DNA from: Carnegiea gigantea
Lineage: Eukaryota; Streptophyta; Magnoliopsida; Caryophyllales; Cactaceae
NCBI GenBank assembly: GCA_029747015.1
Contig: JAKOGI010002237.1
Coordinates: forward strand, 1 to 64,000
Direction: 5' to 3'
DNA length: 64,000 bases
Shown here: one piece after another, positions 1 to 12,194 of the stretch
Layout: each line of letters starts with the position of its first letter
Numbering within the stretch: position 1 is the first letter of the stretch
Made by a program: the position numbers and the translations under genes
Notes under the pieces: model-generated
Databases searched by the model: none
Told to the model about the DNA's origin: nothing
Seen by the model: the letters and a program-made list of their open reading frames with translations, nothing else

Positions 1-42
1 ATATATACATATATATATATATATGCAAATCTAAAAATATAT

Positions 43-97
<55 letters not shown>

Positions 98-160
98 CAT
101 ATGTATATGTATATATGTATATGTATACACCAATATATATGTATACGCATATATATACGG

Positions 161-227
<67 letters not shown>

Positions 228-275
228 CGCGCGCGTGTGTGTGCGTGTGTGTGTGCATGTGTATATGCATTTATG

Positions 276-307
<32 letters not shown>

Positions 308-443
308 CATACATTTATATATATGTATATATATGTATATAAATACATATTTATATATATAAATATATACACATATATATATATATTCATATATATATAT
401 ATATATACATATACAAATATACAAATATATATATGCACATATA

Positions 444-484
<41 letters not shown>

Positions 485-525
485 GTATGTATGTATATAT
501 ATGTCTATGCATGAGTGTGTGTGCA

Positions 526-607
<82 letters not shown>

Positions 608-722
608 TATATAGATATAGATATATATTTTACTGTCATGCATGTTGTGCTATATATCTTATATTTTATATATATATATATATGGCACTACATAAGCATA
701 TATGTGAATGGTATGTGATTTG

Positions 723-760
<38 letters not shown>

Positions 761-1393
761 ATATATATATTATATGTATAGTATGTTGTATACACACATA
801 TATCTATATACACACACACAGGACATATATATATGTGTGTGTGTGTGTGTGGTGTGTGTGTGTGACTATTATACGTCAATATTATATGAATTTATATATA
901 ATATTATATTATATATATATATATATATGACATTAAAATCTATATATATACTACATATAGTATATACATGTTGTCTATAATATGTATATTATATATGACA
1001 TGCTATGTATGTGTGTGTATATATATATCTATATAATATATATATAGACGACCATACACACCGACATATATATACACCGAAACACGCACCCACTAACATA
1101 CAAATTATATTTATAAGTGATACTCCGATATATAATTTATAATATATATATATCTATATATATATGATATATATTATATATATATTACAAACTACATTTT
1201 GTATATGCATACATATATTATGTATGTATGTCTTATATCTATATATATATATATATATATAATATATATATATATATATTTATGCCATATTACATATATC
1301 TATAGTACATGAACTGTAAATTTCTAGATACATATGCATATACATATGCATACATATATATAGTATATATATATATATATATAATAATCGTAC

Positions 1394-1433
<40 letters not shown>

Positions 1434-1480
1434 ATCATATAATATATAATATATATATATACTTATATATATATGTATGC
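1..1480. repeat. AT/GT microsatellite block
   Basis: Nearly pure alternating purine-pyrimidine DNA. It includes long (AT)n at 525-604, (GT)n at 185-218 running into a GC/GT alternation at 218-245, another (GT)n at 447-474 and (GT)n at 834-864. Open frames here encode only IYIYIY- or CVCVCV-type peptides and are not genes. Nothing else is recognisable before about 1490. Confidence 0.95.
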
Positions 1481-1499
1481 ATACTTTATTTGCTTTAAG

Positions 1500-4095
1500 T
1501 AGTTTAGTTTATTTACCTTAAGTAGTTTAATTGATATTAGCATATTATTCGCAGGGACAGAACTAGAATTGAAAAAAAAATCATCAGTGCAATTTTTTTA
1601 GATTTTTAGTTTCTGTTTGGAATTTTTCTAAGCTAATCTAGCACTGATTTTACTGTTCTGATATTTGTAGTGGATTCATAAAAATTTTTAGCGTGTAGAT
1701 AAAGTTTTGTGGAAATTTTGGGCGTTTATGGAATTTTCAGCAATTTTTGGACCTAATTCTCTGTTCTAATTTTTCTGCACTGTTCTAGGACAGAAAAAAA
1801 TTGAGAAAAAATTTATTCATGTTTCCTATGATTGTGCTGAATTTTTTTTTGTAGTGTTTTGATTTTGGAGTTTGATATTTTGTTTTAATTGTAGCTTTTG
1901 CTTGTTTAGGTTTTAGTTTATTTTCTGTTTTGTTTTAGTTTAGATGGTGTTTTTTGTTTTTGTTTTTGATCAACTTGTTTTTTGTTTTTTGTTTTTGTGT
2001 CAAAAAAAGTTCAGGAAAAGAAAATGATGTTTGTGCTCTATGTTTGTGCTTCTTTTCTGTTTTTTGTGTTAGGTTACTTCTTGTTTTTTAAGTCCTTTTG
2101 GTCTTTTTTTCTTTTGGTAATATAGTTTTATTTTTGTTAGTTTATTTTGTTTTGTTAATTTAACTATATACGCATCATGTTTTTGTTTTGGAATTAGTTT
2201 TGAATTAGTGCGTTAGAGTCATTGATATTCCCCCCTTTTAAAAAAAGACCTCAAAAAATTTTGAAATAAAATTGAAGACCAAAAAAAAAATTCTTCAAAT
2301 TGAAAAATGAGTCGCAAAAGTGTCAGTTTTTAATTTGCCTCAATTTGAGCATGAACCTTCTTGGAGTTATCTATCGAGACTTAACAATTATCGTACTTAA
2401 TTGAACCAAAATTTTCAAAAATAGGAGATTTGTAAGGTCATTATTGCGGGTCTGAATGCTAAATTACGAGGTTATGTTGAGTCTATGTGTCTTAGAGTTT
2501 TATTATTATAATTGTGAACAACTCAAGATGAGGTTTGGGATTTTTTTGAAAATAGCTTAGGACATTTATGAGTATGAACAAGCTAGAGGGACCTTTTAGG
2601 ATTCCCTATTCATGGTGAGTATGTTTTTCCTCCTAATCCTTACCAATAGGATCACTTTATAGATTCATACGATCACCAATATTACTATTGTGTGCCTCTT
2701 GTTTTGTGTGACTATTGAGTGTTTTGATCATAATGTTTATAATTGTCCCTATCCTGGTTATATGGATGCTACATGTGCAAGTCATGGAAAGATAATAAAT
2801 GAAATGACCGATAAAATGGTAGAGACTATGAAAGAGAGAATTGTTGAATATTCTCACTATTTCAATCAAAATAGGGACGATTATAATGAGATGATTTATA
2901 GTTTAGAATATCCTAAACGTGAAGTGAGTCTTTTTAATGATTTTGAGCCCTCCTGTCTTGCTAGGCCCGATTTACATGATGATATTTCTTTTCCTAGCCT
3001 AGAACAAGAGAGTGACCACTCTGTGTCTCTATCCTCTAACCTTAAACCTGAATTTAGCTGACTCAGAGATCTCACTCATGATGTCCTAATTTCTACTGAC
3101 CCACCCACCCCTTCTAATGACTCTTTTGAGTTTGGGGAGGGTGAAGAATTTGAGAATGCTAGTAAGTTAGATCTGAAAAGCATAACTAAAGATGAGCATC
3201 ATGACATAGATAACTTAGAAGATATTTGTTTACAAGAGTCAAGTGAGGGGTAGTTAAGCCCACTAATTTAAAATTTGATAATGATATTCTTTGTATGGAA
3301 TATAAATCTTTTTCATATAGGTCAAATGAAAATGAAAGTCTGGATATGGGTTTTTATGTTCAATATAAATTCTTTTCTTTTGACCATATCATTAGTGACC
3401 TTATCCTAAGGAAATCCAAGTTTGAATTTTGAGAGTCTATGAACTTTGTACCTATAACTATTAATTTGGATCAGACTCTTGAGCATATTAAAATTAAAGG
3501 ACTTAAGAACTTAGGACCCACTATTTTTCCTAGACAGTTCGTTCATTATGATCAAATTTGTAAGCTGATGACCCACATGTTGGCTAAGTTTGAGTACATC
3601 TTTGTTTCACATTTGGGCCCATCAATTTGATATGTTGAAACATACCCTCAATTATGCTACATTGATGTTATGGATATGCTCTATTTGGCGCCAACTCTCT
3701 TATTTTACTGTATTTGTCTTGTTAAGGGTTGTTCTTGTTTATTTGATAAGCTGCTACGATCGCTAATGGGTTTTGATTTGAACAGCAATCTCCAGCTTGA
3801 TATGGAGTGGCTGATGCTCCAGGAACCTCTATCTAAACAGATTTTGGGAGGCTATAGATTAGTTATAATTCTGCACCTGACCTGCTATTATTGTTTTATC
3901 CTTTCTATCTTGTGCATATTATGTCTCTCATTTTATTATTATTTTTTAGAAGCTCATTTTCCCACAATGTGGACATTGTGTGATCTCAGTGTGGGGGACG
4001 GGAAGCTATGCTTTAAAATTTTTGACAAAAAAAAACAAAATGTGAAAAATTTTCGAAAAACAATAAGATTTTCTATTTTTCTGTGATTTTTGAGA
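1500..4095 (+). pseudogene. Decayed non-autonomous LTR-retroelement relic (LARD-like), same family as 16742-23824
   Basis: This plus-strand stretch aligns by eye with the reverse complement of the internal region of the 16742-23824 element. 2345-2600 matches 20650-20910, 3439-3560 matches about 19870-19980, and 3798-3838 matches about 19577-19617. Coding islands survive at 2690-3061 (acidic, serine-rich) and 3439-3630, whose LDQTLEHIKIKGL segment resembles LDQTLKHIEISRL in the other copy. No protease, reverse transcriptase or integrase motif is visible. A G-rich motif (AGTGTGGGGGACGGGA) lies near 3990. No LTRs or primer-binding site could be found, and the left part is T-rich and merges into microsatellite. 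The product of this family is unknown; I infer a gag-like protein only from its position after the primer-binding site in the better copy. Confidence 0.6.
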
Positions 4096-5082
4096 ATTGT
4101 AATCAAAAAATCTTTATTTTCCTCTTTCTTGATTAATTCCAAGTCTCTCAGTGTGATTGGCATATCAACATTGCATGAATACTGATGTAGAAATTCCTTC
4201 TAAAGATCATCCTAGTTCATGACCTTTTGTGGGTCAATAGCATTACACCACCTTATCACATCCTTAACAAAAGCCCAAGGAACTATGATGTGAAACATGT
4301 CCTTGTCGATCCCCCTTAGAGTGCAGTAAAAACGTTCTTCACATGATGGTGAAGATTTTCAGTTCCATAGAATTTGATATCCGGTTTGGTGAATTTCAGA
4401 GGTAACTTCCCTTTTGCGATTGAAGTGAATCTCGCACAGTCGTTAAAGTAATTGTTAAATATCGAGGATTGTTGAAGTGACAATCCTATATGATCTGCTT
4501 ATGGATTAGTTTGAGGATTGCTCTTTTCCACTTCTTCTTCCTTCTTATTGTTTGGCTCCCCCATTTCTTTATCTTTCCCTTCTTCGTTGAAAGGCTTCTC
4601 ACTATTCTCCCCTTGAGTTTCCTTAGTAATGTTTGGAGTGTTGTGGCCATCACCTCCATCTTCTTTTCCCTTTCCTCCATTCTAGTCTGCATTATCTCCA
4701 ACATTTTCATCACTTGAGCTATTTTATTACTTCCCCCCATTGGAATGGGTGAGGGACAGGACTTTGACTTAGATTTCAACTTTAACCCAGCAGGTGGAGT
4801 TTCCCAAGACTCTTCTCAACATATAAGTCTCCTGCCTTGTGCATTTTGCTCTTATATCTTCTTAGCCTTCCCTTTCTTGATCAATAAGGTGATGCTTTAG
4901 AGGAGTGAACTATTACAGAGGTTGTAAAACTCGAAAATTCATATTATAATCCTCAAAGAAAGGTTAATTAGATCTTTAGTCACTTCAGCTCATAGGTAGT
5001 ATTTTAGCATGGGCCTTCATGTAGTTACAATTTCGGACCAAGCCCAAATCATTTCTTATTTCTAACTCAAATCCTAGCTTTT
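4095..5082 (-). pseudogene. Ty3/gypsy gag remnant
   Basis: Read on the minus strand, this region shows the N-terminal linker and Retrotrans_gag-type domain of a plant Ty3/gypsy element. A lysine-rich coiled segment (4486-4779) is followed by pieces such as KFTKPDIKFYG, PWAFVKDVIRWCNAIDPQK and NVDMPITLRDLELIK. The frame is broken by a frameshift near 4320 and stops near 4200-4220. It abuts the plus-strand relic near 4095, so orientation changes at that junction. No pol sequence follows on this strand. The family assignment rests on recognisable gag residues; lineage is not determined. Confidence 0.7.
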
Positions 5083-5979
5083 TGTAACGCCCCAAAAAGT
5101 ACATGATTCATTACTTGCTTAAGTTCACCAATTAACAATAATAACCCAATGAACGGGGCGTTACCGCCGTCCAAACCGATCGGGGGAGCTGGCCTGAAGC
5201 CGCGCGGGTGACTGAAGGACAATGCCCTGTAACTGATAACTGATGGGGTCACTAATTATGTGATAAAGCACTGATTAAATTGATTTATTGATGTACTTAC
5301 CAAAACATAACGATTTCGATAAATACATGCTGATTTCTAAAGAGACAGGCAATAAACGTACACCTATTCACAGATCGTAACAGCTACTTAGGGGTGCACT
5401 AACAGATAATAATTGGCAATTCAATTTTATATGCGCCTCATTCCCTGTTTTAAAATTAAAATGAATTGCAAAGCGGGTCCAAATAAATTTTCAGTGAATC
5501 TTTAACATTACAGGAATGCGTGTACTGAGTTTTGGCTCACAGTTCAAAATGTTTTCATATTTTGTTTTAGGAAAGTGTTCAGTGAACCGCTCTCAGGCGG
5601 GCAGGACGGCTGAAGGTGATAAGTGAGCCAGGACTGTCCATGTGACTGGCGGTGTATGAGTGCTGAGATATTATCATATCATATTGTGATGTATTTTGGT
5701 GTTAAAACTGTATTTTTGAACTGAATTATGTATTTTGGTGTAATCCTTGAAATGATTGGGATGTTAGAACCATTTCTATATATAACTACATGGTTTGAAT
5801 GGTTGTGATGGTGTGAGTGCCCCTTTTGAGGGTAAACTTTGGTTTTATGGCTAAGTTTGAATGTATGTAAGGAAAGCCTTGTCCTTTTTGGACGGCGGCA
5901 ACGCCCCGTTCATTGGGTTATTATTGTTAATTGGTGAACTTAAGCAAGTAATAAATCATGTACTTTTTGGGGCGTTACA
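5083..5979. mobile_element. 897-bp element with 90-bp inverted arms (foldback-like or palindromic LTR)
   Basis: The left arm 5083-5172 and right arm 5890-5979 are reverse complements over 90 bases with two mismatches by eye. The unit begins TGTAACGCCCC and ends GGGGCGTTACA. Flanking pentamers are CTTTT and CTTTC, a possible imperfect 5-bp duplication. The interior has no convincing ORF. TG...CA ends with a 5-bp duplication would suit an LTR, but the long inverted arms suit a foldback or MULE-like element. The class is undecided. Confidence 0.75.
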
Positions 5980-7706
5980 CTTTCAATATTGATTAGAGTC
6001 ACTGGAGTCACCGGACGAGGTGGTACCACCTCCAATCGGTGAGGATGAAGCTAAGGACACCTCTACTAATGGGGAAGATGATGTGAAGGAAGTAAAAGAG
6101 CCACCAAGCCATTAGGATGCAGCTGGTGACTCTGAGGACAACCCCATTAAGGTTAACTCAGATGGTTCAAATCGTGAACCTAACCAGAAAACAGAGTATG
6201 AGGTTTGGTATGGCTATGCAAGTGACCCTAAGGAGGATGACATTGATCCTCTCAATGAGTCTGATGAAGAACCAAAAGAGGAATTGGGGGGGAGCCAAAA
6301 AGGCACTTTGGCTCTAAATATGAAGACCCATCGAAAGAGTCGAAACCTGAGGAAGAGTTGAAACATGTGGAAGTGCCAAAGAAGAAGAGCCTGAAGAAGA
6401 GGAAGAGCCTAAAGAATTATTTCTATCCTATATCCCTCTAGCATGCAAAGAAGAAAAAGTTCCTCGAGTTAGTGCAAAGAAAAATGAGCATTTTACGATA
6501 CACTTCTAAGTTCATGGAACTATTCCACTTTGCCCCTGCCTATGTAGTTAATAAGAACCTCAAGATGAATAGGTTTGAGTCAGGATGGAATCATAAGCTA
6601 ATGGTTGTTATATCAGTATGTAGTTAATAAGAACCTCAAGAATTCATAGTTGATCTATATCACTTCGACTTGACCGATTTCGATGTGATTTTTGGTATGG
6701 ATTGGCTATTGAAATATCATGCCCAAATAGATTGCCTTAAGTAGAAAGTAACTTTAAGAAGTCTTAATGGGGATACGGTAGCGCACAAAGGGGCCAACCT
6801 GAAACTCGAGGTTTGGCTAATGTCTACCCTGAAGGCACACAAACTCTTAAAACAAGGATGTGAAGGCTATCTATATAATGTGCTTAACTCAATAGCAACT
6901 GAGCCATCAGTAGAGAGTATACTAATAGTATCCAGATTTCTTCACGGAGAAATTCCTAGCATGCCCCACCTATGGAAGTGGATTCATGTATTGACTTAAC
7001 CCCAGGAGCTGATCCTGTTTCCAAAACCCTATATAGAATGGCCCCAAGAGAGCTTAAAGAATTGAAGATTCAACTTAATGAACTTTTAGAAAAGGGGCAT
7101 ATTAGGCCAAGGACCTCATCCTGGAGAGCACCAGAGGTATTTGTGAAGAAGAAGGATGGTAGCATGTGGTTGTGCATGGACCACAGGGAGCTGAACAAAA
7201 TCACCATCAAAAATCGATATCTCTTACCTTGAATTGGTGATCTCTTTGACAGCTACGGGGAGATGCAACTTTCTTGAAGATATACATTAGATCTGGCCAC
7301 CACTAACTTCGCATCCGAGAGGAGGACATACCAAAAACTGCTTTCTGTATTTGATATAGGCACTTTGAATTTGTTGTGATGCCTTTTGGACTCATTCATG
7401 CCCCAGCAACCTTCATGGATCTGATGTACCGAGTCTTTAAATCATACGTAGATCAGTTTGTGACAGTGTTCATTAATAACATACTGGTGTACTAAAAAAC
7501 TCTAGAGGATGCATGCTCAGCATTTGAGGACTGCCCTCGAGGTACTAATGAGAAATGAACTCTATACTAAGTTGAAGAAGTCTGAGTTTTGGCTAGAGAA
7601 AGTGGCCTTTTTAGGTGATATGGTGTCTAAGGAGGGAGTGTCAGTTGACCCACAAAAGACAAAGGTAATTACCAAGTAGCCTACACCTAAAAATGCTACA
7701 AAGGTG
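5980..7706 (+). pseudogene. Ty3/gypsy polyprotein remnant, gag-protease-RT part
   Basis: Order along the strand: an acidic linker (about 6000-6320), a gag fragment (near 6500-6610), the end of the protease (FDVIFGMDWLLKYHAQIDC near 6680-6735), then reverse transcriptase (6972-7232 ORF with [17 protein letters not shown] and a VKKKDGSM...DHRELN motif). The catalytic YxDD box is degraded to FINN at 7469-7480, and stops occur throughout. The frame runs up to NATKV at 7706 and resumes at 15033, so the two pieces were once contiguous. A 25-bp direct repeat (6541-6565 and 6617-6641) lies at the gag/protease junction, where much sequence is missing. This is a dead copy. Confidence 0.85.
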
Positions 7707-8346
7707 GGATAATTTACATTTAGGTGCATCGACTTTTGGTACAATCATTTAGAAGACCAGCTTTTCAAAAACTTTACTACTAGGATTATTGAGTTTTGTG
7801 CTATTTACATTTGGGGGACATATCACTATTTAAACAAATAAAAATTTATTTTTAAGTCCCTAAACTGTTCATATTTGTAAATCTACCCTCAATTCTTAAA
7901 AATTTACTTTCAAAAAATTTAAAATTGCGTTTGTGGTTTTTCTTGCTCACGAATAGATCTTGACATCCTCTTTCATCTAGTATCACAGCCACGTGTCCAA
8001 AAATAATTAAGATAATTAAACTAATTAATAACTAATTAAGCTAATTAACTGCAATTAATGCTTGAATCATCACCTGCTTGTCCTGGTCCGAATTATTCAC
8101 ACATTGTCCACTCACCTGAAGGTAATATATCGTTAGCACCTTAATTAAACTATATCACTGATATAGCTTTAGAATTAAAAGCAAAACTATATCACTGAAC
8201 TGAAGGAGTTTAAGAATCAGTTAACCGTTGTCCATTTTTCTCTTGTTAACGAAGTTAGACACAGCGAAAAAGCTACTCCTAGCATCAGTAGTCCTTTTTA
8301 GCATAAATATCCTTTTCAAAATCCAAAAAACAAGATTCCATTTCCT

Positions 8347-8592
8347 TTGCAAGAAATAAAAATTCAAAAAAAAGTAGGAGAACAATCTGGTGAAAAATCC
8401 ACTGAAAAGATAGAAAACAAGATGGAGTACAAACAATATACTCTTGAAGAGCTACAAAAAATGTTTGATAATGAACAAAACCCGGACGAATTAAATAAAA
8501 ATATGAGCGCAATTAGTGATAAATATGATGTTTTGTCTGATGATAATGAAGAGACCAATAATGTCCAATTAGAAGAAGAAATATATCAGTAG
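8347..8592 (+). pseudogene. Pararetroviral N-terminal ORF fragment
   Basis: An acidic, lysine/glutamate-rich frame of about 80 residues containing MEYKQYTLEEL and ending at a stop at 8590-8592. Frame-compatible sequence extends upstream to about 8200 with one stop, and downstream past the stop into another short charged segment (8593-8733). It is likely the N-terminal part of the virus's first polyprotein. No domain is recognised. Confidence 0.45.
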
Positions 8593-8729
8593 ATGAATCT
8601 GATTAAATTAGAAGACCTCAATGTATTACCATTAGAAGAAATTAGGAGAAAACTTGATAAGAAATATGAAAAAATGACTATTGAAAACGAAATCAATGAG
8701 ATTGGAGAGGAAATCGACCTATATGAAAA

Positions 8730-9560
8730 CTAATCTAGTTAAGAATGTCGTTCCTAAACCCGAAAAATTTGATGAACCCTTTAGGAGAAATACTCATTTC
8801 CTAAGACCTAGGCACGTTCCCGTAGGACGTACAAGCAATTCTTCCTTCGGGTTTATCCCAAGGAAAACTACGACCTATGAAGAAATTGGCCTTACCCCAA
8901 TTAGTCAAATAGAATATATCTTAAACATTGATGGAGCCCGCAATAGAGAAGAAACATTTGAGCACTAGAAAAGAGGAATGAATAGTGTCTTAAACCTAAA
9001 TACTACATGGACTGCAACAAACTTCCTAAATTAAGAGTGATGGAAACACCAGCTGTTATGTTCAGAAATTTGTGCAAAGAAATTAAAACTGAATTCATCG
9101 GAGCCAAACTTGATTCTAAAGAAAAAGCAAGAGAATAGCAAAGAAAGATTAACAATATAGAACTATGGGATATGAGATATCTAGAAAATTATATTGTTGA
9201 ATTCAGTCAATACTATTACAAATTGGGTATAATGAAACAAATCTTGGTATGTTCTATGATAAATTACCATATCCTATAAATTCCATAATTAATGAAAAAT
9301 ACATGGGATGCCTTGAACGAACAGATGTTGTTGATACCCTTGGTTCAAGAATTTCCTATTTACGAAAATGGGTTAATGAACAATGTCTTGATCTTCAAAA
9401 GCAAAAGAAGATTAAGAAACAGTTAACTTACTGGGATTCACTTCACCAATAGGGAAAAGAACCTGAGAAAAGAAGAAAAAGAAAATTCTATAAGAAAAAG
9501 AGTTTTAATAAGCAGAGAGGCGAAAAATATAAAAGAAAATATTATAACAAACCAAGTCCT
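8730..9560 (+). pseudogene. Pararetroviral coat-protein region
   Basis: Disconnected frames at 8681-8968, 9000-9240 and 9249-9452 carry coat-protein-like sequence. There is an arginine-rich segment near 8770-8870, a helical core (FRNLCKEIKTEF near 9063-9098) and a lysine/arginine-rich tail at 9450-9570, just before the zinc finger. At least one frameshift and several stops occur. The assignment rests on position upstream of the zinc finger and on general resemblance to caulimovirid capsid proteins. Confidence 0.55.
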
Positions 9561-9578
9561 AAAAAATGAATATTTTTT

Positions 9579-9983
9579 ATGAATGCTGCTTATCGCCCTG
9601 CAGGAAAAAACAACTGTAAATATTGGGCATGTGGAGAAATTGGGCATTATGCTAATGAGTCCAAAAATAGGAAGAATAACAAACTTATGGAAACCTTGGG
9701 AAGCCTAGATCATGTTGAGCTTAGTGAAGATGAGGCGTTAGACCTAGCCCTAAGTAACAATAAAGGAATTGTTGAAATTATATTGGACAATGAATATCAA
9801 GAAAGTGATTATAAGGAAACAAGTCATATAATGGAAAGTAGTTCGGTTAGCCTTGGTGATCTTCAAGGAGAAGAGTTTGTTGTAGACAATGATCATGAAA
9901 AAGTCAAAGGAGATTGGATTCTTCCCATAATCCAAAAAGACATGATCTATAAAAAATCCATTTTTCAATTAAAAAGCAAATAA
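9579..9983 (+). pseudogene. Pararetroviral zinc-finger segment (C-terminus of coat protein)
   Basis: An open 134-residue frame with a zinc-knuckle-like motif near 9615-9665 (CKYWACGEIGHYANES). In caulimovirid coat proteins this motif binds nucleic acid. Compared with the usual CxCx2C...H...C pattern, the second cysteine is tyrosine and the last is serine, so metal binding should be lost. The remainder is acidic. The frame ends nine bases before the ATG of the movement-like frame. Confidence 0.65.
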
Positions 9984-9992
9984 GTATGTGAA

Positions 9993-10385
9993 ATGATGGA
10001 AGGAGATCTTGAGATAAAGGATTGTGAACATGACGCTGGGGAAGCTAATCTGATTGATTGGGAGAATATCCTTAAGCATAACAAAGATAGAAAGTATAGG
10101 TATATCCATGTTGGAAGCGTCCAAGTTCAGATCACTCCATTACCATATTATGATAAAAATACTGATCTTTACGCTTTACTCTGTGATATTAGGCACACCA
10201 AATTTAATAATCAGATCATCACAGGGATAAAAACCAATTTATATAATGGGTTAGTAGGATTCAACTACCGACCAGGATATTATGTGAGTCTAAAAGATGA
10301 ATCTGCTAAAAACTTCCTATTCCTTAAGATAAAAATAGTTGGGATGGATATAAAAAGAGGAGGATATCCTTTAAGGATATTTTAG
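9993..10385 (+). pseudogene. Pararetroviral movement-protein-like region
   Basis: A 130-residue frame containing YIHVGSVQVQITPL and a downstream LYALLCDIRH / GLVGFNYRPGYYVSL pattern. This is typical of the caulimovirid movement protein (30K superfamily), which carries virus through plasmodesmata. The frame stops at 10383-10385, and related sequence may continue in broken form to about 10620. Placement after the coat-protein zinc finger rather than before it is the informative feature. Confidence 0.65.
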
Positions 10386-10639
10386 AAAATTATCTACAAA
10401 TTAGATAATACAATATATCTTAAGACTAAGGCAACAATGATAGAAGTAGAGAAATTTAAAAGTCCTACTTCCATGCAAAAGATCTAGAGGATTAAGTCCA
10501 ATCCTCAAGAGATAAAAATTGACCATTCATTGATATCTACCTTTGCCAATCCTACAAAGTTCAATAAGAAAAATATAATAAAGATTGATAAGGAAGGTAA
10601 AAAATCACCATTAAACCCCAATTATTAAGAACTATGAGT

Positions 10640-11860
10640 ACGAGGTCAGATTGGGGAGAAGGATCTCTATCCGCTAAAGAAGAGCTTAAGGAAGATGATA
10701 CACTTAGCATGACCAGTGAAATAAGTAGAATGAGTTTTGAGGCTGCAAGACCCAGTGTAGATCGAATTATGAGTCTAGATAGAAAAGTCATTGGGTAGAA
10801 AACAAGAACTATTACTGAACCAATTTATGAGGATGAATTAGTTAAAAATATGACTATGAAAATATGCTATAAAGCTACCAATACGAATCCTAATAGCATC
10901 TATATCCCAATAAAGGTATGTTTAAAAGGATATAATAAATATGAATTGTGTGCTTATATAGATAGTGGTTGTTCTGTATGCTTTGAAAAAAGATCATTAT
11001 TTCGTGAATTTATGTGGAAAAAAACTAAAAACCCTTTACAAGTAAGGATAGCTGATAATAGTGTTATGAGCCACAATGAAACCATAGAAAGATTATCCAT
11101 AGAATTAGGAGGAGTCCAATACATTATACCAGTTCTATGGCCTATTGATCAACCTTCTCATGATATAATTATTGGAAACAATTTCCAAAGGTTATATTCT
11201 CTATGCACGCAGACTATAAACCAAATAATATTTACAATTAATGATCACTCAGTTCCTATTGAAAAATTAAGTAAGGCCTACACTTATCAAAAAATTGAGT
11301 TTACACGCATCCACCATGGTGAGAAGGTAACGTCTGCACAACGAGAAGTAGCACTGACAATCTCATTATTTGAGTTATCTATTAAAGAGCAGATTGTAGA
11401 ACAACAAGAAAAATTATGCAAAGAACTCTACTTTAACAATCCTCTAAAATTTTGGGATAAAGACAAAGCATCTGCTAAAATCACTATATTAAATCCCAAC
11501 ACCATCATTCGGGTTAAACAAATGGTGTATACACACCATGACATTCAGGAGTTTAATAAACAAATCAAAAAACTTCTGGATGAAGGATTAATTAGAAACA
11601 GTAAGAGTTCTCACACCAGTCTTGCTTTCACGGTAAGAAATCATACTAAAGAAAAAAGAGGAAAAGTTAGAATGGTAATCAATTATAAAAAGCTTAATCA
11701 TAGCAGTGTCTTTCATGGTTACTATATTCCTAACAAAACAGTCCTTTTTAACAGAATTCAAGGATCCTCTTGGTTCTCCAAAATGGATTGCAAAAGCAGT
11801 TATTGGCATATAAAAATGGATGAGGAGAGTATTCCTTTAACTGCATTTAGTGCCCCATAA
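10640..11860 (+). pseudogene. Pararetroviral protease and N-terminal reverse transcriptase
   Basis: The largest open stretch in the insert is 10850-11860 (336 residues). An aspartic-protease active site of the D-S-G type (YIDSGCS) lies near 10955-10975. The N-terminal part of reverse transcriptase follows, including a VRMVINYKKLN motif near 11665-11697 and FSKMDCKSSYWHIKMD near 11776-11821. A stop at 11858-11860 cuts the frame before the catalytic palm motif, which continues in another frame. Upstream, 10630-10849 encodes an acidic linker with stops. Confidence 0.85.
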
Positions 11861-12194
11861 AGTCATTACGAATGGATAGTAATGCCACTGGTCTTAGAAA
11901 TACACCCCAAATATTCCAGAGAAGAATAGATAACATCTTCAAAGACCTTAATCATTGTTGTCTAGTTTACATTGATGATATCCTTATCTTTTCCAAAACT
12001 ATAGAGTAACATAAAGATGATGTCTTAACTATCACCCAAAGATGCATTGATTATGGTATTATACTGGGGAAAAACAAGTGCATTTATGCTGAATAAGAAA
12101 TTGAGTTTTTAGGTCTAGAGATAAAAGCTGGATAAATTATTCGACAAAAATATATTTTGGAAAAGATAGAAAATTTTCCTGAAAAAATGAAGAT
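11861..12194 (+). pseudogene. Pararetroviral reverse transcriptase palm, YIDD box
   Basis: After the stop at 11858-11860 and a frameshift near 11890, the RT continues. The catalytic YIDD box is intact at 11968-11979 (VYIDDILIFSK context). Further stops at about 12007, 12095 and 12133 break the thumb region. The two catalytic aspartates are preserved although the frame is not. Confidence 0.8.

Noticed and set aside
85..980. Overlapping ORFs encoding IYIYIY, HTHTHT and CVCVCV peptides
   Set aside because: Products of AT/GT microsatellite on both strands; no start context, domain or codon bias.
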